Notes under the pieces: model-generated
Databases searched by the model: none
Seen by the model: the letters and a program-made list of their open reading frames with translations, nothing else
What the model was told of the DNA's origin: nothing
In this document: positions 6,658-8,547 of the stretch, piece after piece
Layout: each line of letters opens with the position of its first letter
Position numbering within the stretch: the stretch's first letter is position 1
DNA from: an uncultured Solobacterium sp.
GTDB taxonomy: Bacteria > Bacillota_I > Bacilli_A > Erysipelotrichales > Erysipelotrichaceae
Assembly: GCA_938041275.1 (NCBI GenBank)
Contig: CALISH010000145.1
Location: 1-8,547, forward strand
Direction of reading: 5' to 3'
DNA: 8,547 nt
Position numbers and translations under genes: made by a program

Positions 6658-6699
6658 ATGTTCTGCCATGCATGTACTAAAATGTTGTATTTGAAATAA
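6658..6699 (+). CDS. Possible 13-codon leader peptide upstream of the EamA gene
   Basis: A tiny reading frame encoding MFCHACTKMLYLK. It has a fair Shine-Dalgarno (TTGGAG ending at 6650) seven bases before its ATG and stops with TAA at 6697-6699. It contains two cysteines and one histidine (CHAC). The stop codon lies in one arm of a hairpin that is mutually exclusive with a stronger hairpin downstream, the layout expected of a translated attenuator. A frame this short also occurs often by chance; conservation in relatives is needed to support it. Confidence 0.22.
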   Translation: MFCHACTKMLYLK

Positions 6700-6738
6700 A
6701 ATATAAAAGTATTTTATCCACTTTGTCTGGATAAAATA
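6696..6738 (+). promoter_or_regulatory. Alternative hairpins in the EamA leader
   Basis: TATTTTATCCA (6710-6720) pairs perfectly with TGGATAAAATA (6728-6738), an 11-bp stem with a seven-base loop. The same first arm can instead pair with ATAAAATA (6696-6703), which covers the stop codon of the 13-codon frame. The downstream hairpin lacks a proper T tract (GCTATATTTCTC follows), so it is not a textbook terminator. It could be a pausing or processing structure, or a DNA operator. The rest of the 238-base gap, 6739-6810, shows nothing I can name. Confidence 0.4.
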
Positions 6739-6823
6739 GCTATATTTCTCTATGATTTTTGAAATTATGGCGCATCTTTCAAGGACAACGAAATATCGCA
6801 TTCTGAAGAAAGAGGAGTAAATT

Positions 6824-7708
6824 ATGAAGAATAAGAACATCTTAGGACATTTACAGATTATCGTGTCCTCATCACTGTTTGGCTTAATGCCGTTGATTAC
6901 AAAGATAGCATATAGCTATGGCGCAACTCCAATTACAGTTGCGTTCTGTCGTTGTTTCTACGCGACAATCATTCTTGCGCTAATTTTGCCACTCATGAAG
7001 AAGAATATCTTCTCAATTGAGTACAAACAAATAATTCCAATGTTAAAAATTGCGATTCCATTCGGGTTAATTCCTGTTGCGCTATTTAATGCCTATACAC
7101 ATTTGGATTCGGGTATGGCAACGATTCTGTTTTATACGCATCCAATCTTTGTTATGTTGTTGTCAATTTTGATGTACCGAGCATTTCCATCTAAGAAACA
7201 AATACTATGTATGGTTTTATGTTTAGCAGGTATTATCCTATTAAACGCAATTCAAGGGGAAGTTAAGATTGTTGGTGTCGCTATCGCAATTCTTGCAGGA
7301 TTTATCTATAGCGTATATGTTATTGCCTGTGATCAAAAGGGAATTGATGAAATTGATCCGACTGTACTGTCCTTTTGGATTAACTTATTTGCGTCCATTG
7401 CAGTAGGTGCCATTGGCATCGCTAGTGGTCAGCTGATGATTGTTACAGAACCAATGGGACAGATATCCATGTTTATCCTTGCGTTAGTGGTATCTGTTAT
7501 TGCGGTTTTACTATTCCAGCATGGTGTATTAATTACAGGTGGTTTGAAGGCTTCACTACTTAGTACATTTGAACCACTCACAAGTTTATTTATCGGTGTG
7601 ATTGTATTCCATGAGTTATTAACTATGCGTCAATGGATTGGAATTATACTAGTCCTCGTATCTGTTATTCTACTTGTCATACCAGTTGGAGCGAAAAAAG
7701 AAAGCTAA
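6824..7708 (+). CDS. EamA/DMT-superfamily transporter
   Basis: A membrane permease of 294 residues with about ten hydrophobic helices arranged as two EamA repeats (about 10-141 and 149-287), the standard size for drug/metabolite transporters. Family marks are SSLFGLMPLITKIAY (17-31) and FCRCFYA (41-47) in repeat one. Repeat two ends with STFEPLTSLFIGVIVFHE (247-264) and RQWIGIILVLVSVILL (269-284). Such proteins export or import amino acids, purines or other metabolites; the substrate cannot be told from sequence. The Shine-Dalgarno AGAGGAG (6811-6817) sits six bases before the ATG. It appears to be a single-gene unit, closed by a terminator on each side, with a long leader that may regulate it. 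Confidence 0.92.
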   Translation: MKNKNILGHLQIIVSSSLFGLMPLITKIAYSYGATPITVAFCRCFYATIILALILPLMKKNIFSIEYKQIIPMLKIAIPFGLIPVALFNAYTHLDSGMATILFYTHPIFVMLLSILMYRAFPSKKQILCMVLCLAGIILLNAIQGEVKIVGVAIAILAGFIYSVYVIACDQKGIDEIDPTVLSFWINLFASIAVGAIGIASGQLMIVTEPMGQISMFILALVVSVIAVLLFQHGVLITGGLKASLLSTFEPLTSLFIGVIVFHELLTMRQWIGIILVLVSVILLVIPVGAKKES

Positions 7709-7714
7709 ATTTAC

Positions 7715-7744
7715 AGGGAGATACACATCTTGTATTTCCTTTTT
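7715..7744 (+). terminator. Intrinsic terminator after the EamA transporter
   Basis: AGGGAGATAC (7715-7724) pairs with GTATTTCCTT (7732-7741): 10 bp with two G-U wobbles, a seven-base loop, and a T run through 7744. It starts seven bases past the stop codon. Confidence 0.8.
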
Positions 7745-7774
7745 ATAATGCGCTTTGAAAGCGGATAATATTAG

Positions 7775-7803
7775 TTGACGAGCAAAACGAAAAGTATTAT
7801 ATT
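7775..7803 (+). promoter_or_regulatory. -35/-10 promoter for the DUF3793-flavodoxin operon
   Basis: TTGACG (7775-7780) and TATATT (7798-7803) are separated by exactly 17 bases, each one or two mismatches from consensus. This is the only promoter in the window with a convincing -35 box, and it lacks the TGn extension used elsewhere. Transcription is expected near 7810. Confidence 0.75.
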
Positions 7804-7808
7804 TAACT

Positions 7809-7832
7809 TAGTTAGTTTAGTGTAACTAACTA
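7809..7832 (+). promoter_or_regulatory. Dyad at the transcription start, candidate repressor operator (DtxR-like)
   Basis: TAGTTAGTT (7809-7817) and AACTAACTA (7824-7832) are perfect 9-base inverted arms around TAGTGT. The dyad sits on the expected transcription start, a normal place for repressor binding. The TTAGTTAG (7808-7815) and CTAACTA (7826-7832) arms resemble metal-dependent DtxR/IdeR sites (TTAGGTTAG...CTAACCTAA). It is not a terminator because no T tract follows. In RNA it would form a hairpin near the 5' end. The regulator's identity is inference. Confidence 0.6.
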
Positions 7833-7841
7833 CTGAAAATT

Positions 7842-8396
7842 ATGCCGGAAGAACTCATTGTAGAACATTGTGCACCTACATTAGCTGGTGTCAAAACAGG
7901 GAACCTTTTTAACTGTGGTTATTCTTGTAAAGAACAGTTAATGAAACAGATTGCAGAAATTAATCATCGTTTCAGAAATTGTGATCTTAGAATGACTGTC
8001 CTCAGTTATCCAAAAGATCGAGCACTCATCTATCTATATCGACCAACTTGGTTGAAGACAGATTTATCTAAAGAAGATGTTGTTTCGATACTAAAAGAAA
8101 GAGATTATCCTATCGAAGATATGTCTGCATGTATTGATGTGTTAAGTCAACGCATTCAATCATCAGGGCAGCGTGCATTCCCGCATGAAATTGGATGTTT
8201 CTTGGGGTATCCAGCAGAAGATGTTCGAGCTTTTATTGAGGATAGTAAACCTTGTAAACTTGTCGGGACTTGGAAAGTTTATGGCAATGAAGAGATGGCA
8301 AAACATCTATTCCAAATATATGAGAAATGTACATATGCATATTTGGAACATTTTGAAAAAGGAATGTCTTTAGAGCAGTTAGTTAGATTTGTCTAA
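7842..8396 (+). CDS. DUF3793 family protein
   Basis: A soluble, probably cytoplasmic protein of 184 residues matching the DUF3793 family found in anaerobic Bacillota; no activity is established. Family marks are LIVEHCAPTLAGVKTGNLFN (5-24), LIYLYRPTWL (62-71), FPHEIGCFLGYPAEDV (113-128), GTWKVYG (142-148) and YEKCTYAYLEHFEKG (160-174). Six cysteines (10, 25, 29, 47, 97, 119) in the first two thirds plus Cys138 and Cys163 give a cysteine-rich protein, which would suit redox, metal or heme handling, though I see no known binding motif. The ATG matches the usual family start, but CTACTGAAAATT before it contains no Shine-Dalgarno, unlike every other gene here. A flavodoxin gene follows after 19 bases and must be cotranscribed. 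In other anaerobes I recall this family beside flavodoxin and ferrous-iron uptake genes. Confidence 0.88.
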   Translation: MPEELIVEHCAPTLAGVKTGNLFNCGYSCKEQLMKQIAEINHRFRNCDLRMTVLSYPKDRALIYLYRPTWLKTDLSKEDVVSILKERDYPIEDMSACIDVLSQRIQSSGQRAFPHEIGCFLGYPAEDVRAFIEDSKPCKLVGTWKVYGNEEMAKHLFQIYEKCTYAYLEHFEKGMSLEQLVRFV

Positions 8397-8415
8397 ATTA
8401 AAGGAGGAAAAAATC

Positions 8416-8547
8416 ATGAGTAAAGTAGCAGTTGTGTACACAAGTACAACAGGTAACACAGAAAAGATGGCAGAAGCTGTCGCAGAAGGTGCAAAGAGCA
8501 AGGGAGCAGAAGTTGTTGTATTAACAGCAGATGCATTCAACGCTGGT
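8416..8547 (+). CDS. Flavodoxin, 3' end cut by the window
   Basis: The first 44 residues of a small FMN-binding electron carrier. The N-terminal beta strand and phosphate-binding loop are VAVVYTSTTGNTEKMA (4-19), with the TxTGNT signature (Thr9, Thr11/12, Gly13, Asn14, Thr15) that grips the FMN phosphate. The second strand, AEVVVLTADAF, follows. The Shine-Dalgarno AAGGAGGA (8401-8408) is one of the strongest in the window. Flavodoxins replace ferredoxin as a low-potential carrier when iron is scarce, consistent with the DtxR-like dyad in front of the operon. Because the C-terminal half is absent, a longer flavodoxin-domain protein cannot be excluded. Confidence 0.9.
   Translation, partial: MSKVAVVYTSTTGNTEKMAEAVAEGAKSKGAEVVVLTADAFNAG

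Noticed and set aside
2783..6676. GCATGTA recurring in three intergenic regions (near 2785, 4649 and 6669) as a shared regulatory motif.
   Set aside because: The same string, with the following T, also occurs inside the DUF3793 coding sequence near 8127, so it is not specific to control regions.
6652..6840. A 62-codon minus-strand frame across the EamA leader.
   Set aside because: Low-complexity, Phe/Ile-rich translation typical of A+T-rich non-coding DNA, no Shine-Dalgarno, and it overlaps the plus-strand leader and transporter start.
8173..8373. A 66-codon plus-strand frame inside the DUF3793 gene.
   Set aside because: Out-of-frame shadow with no recognisable protein and no Shine-Dalgarno, inside a well-matched family protein.

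Overview
The window looks like chromosomal DNA from a low-GC, strictly or mainly anaerobic member of the Bacillota. Codon choice is A+T-rich, Shine-Dalgarno sites are strong, and the gene content is anaerobic: a class III ribonucleotide reductase activase, a flavodoxin, a surface lipoprotein flavin reductase and a DUF3793 protein. The feel of the proteins suggests the Erysipelotrichia, but that placement is inference. Every gene I can support lies on the plus strand. There is no insertion sequence, CRISPR array, tRNA or rRNA.

Bases 1-2773: the C-terminal part of an RpiR-type regulator with a worn SIS domain, then a monocistronic gene for a lipoprotein that joins a covalent-FMN domain to a fumarate-reductase-like FAD domain. 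A clean terminator follows. The reductase probably passes electrons to an external acceptor, but residues expected for fumarate binding are absent, so its substrate is unknown. The regulator is the obvious candidate controller.

Bases 2774-4634: two membrane protein genes, each with its own extended -10 promoter. The first is a YwaF/TIGR02206 protein. The second is an unrecognised protein with two membrane segments, a large external domain and a cytoplasmic domain. A terminator closes the block.

Bases 4635-6616: a MATE-family efflux gene and nrdG form a two-gene operon in which the nrdG Shine-Dalgarno overlaps the MATE stop codon. No nrdD is present. A terminator built over the nrdG stop codon ends the unit.

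Bases 6617-7744: an unusually long leader (about 190 bases) precedes an EamA/DMT transporter gene. The leader holds a promoter-like site, a possible 13-codon peptide with a Shine-Dalgarno, and two mutually exclusive hairpins, an arrangement like attenuation control. A terminator follows the transporter.

Bases 7745-8547: a promoter with a real -35 box and a 9-bp perfect dyad at its start point drives a DUF3793 gene and then a flavodoxin gene cut by the window end. The dyad resembles a DtxR-type operator, which suggests (not proven) iron-responsive control of a flavodoxin operon. Elsewhere in the window the promoters use a TGn extended -10 with no convincing -35, so this last operon is wired differently from its neighbours.
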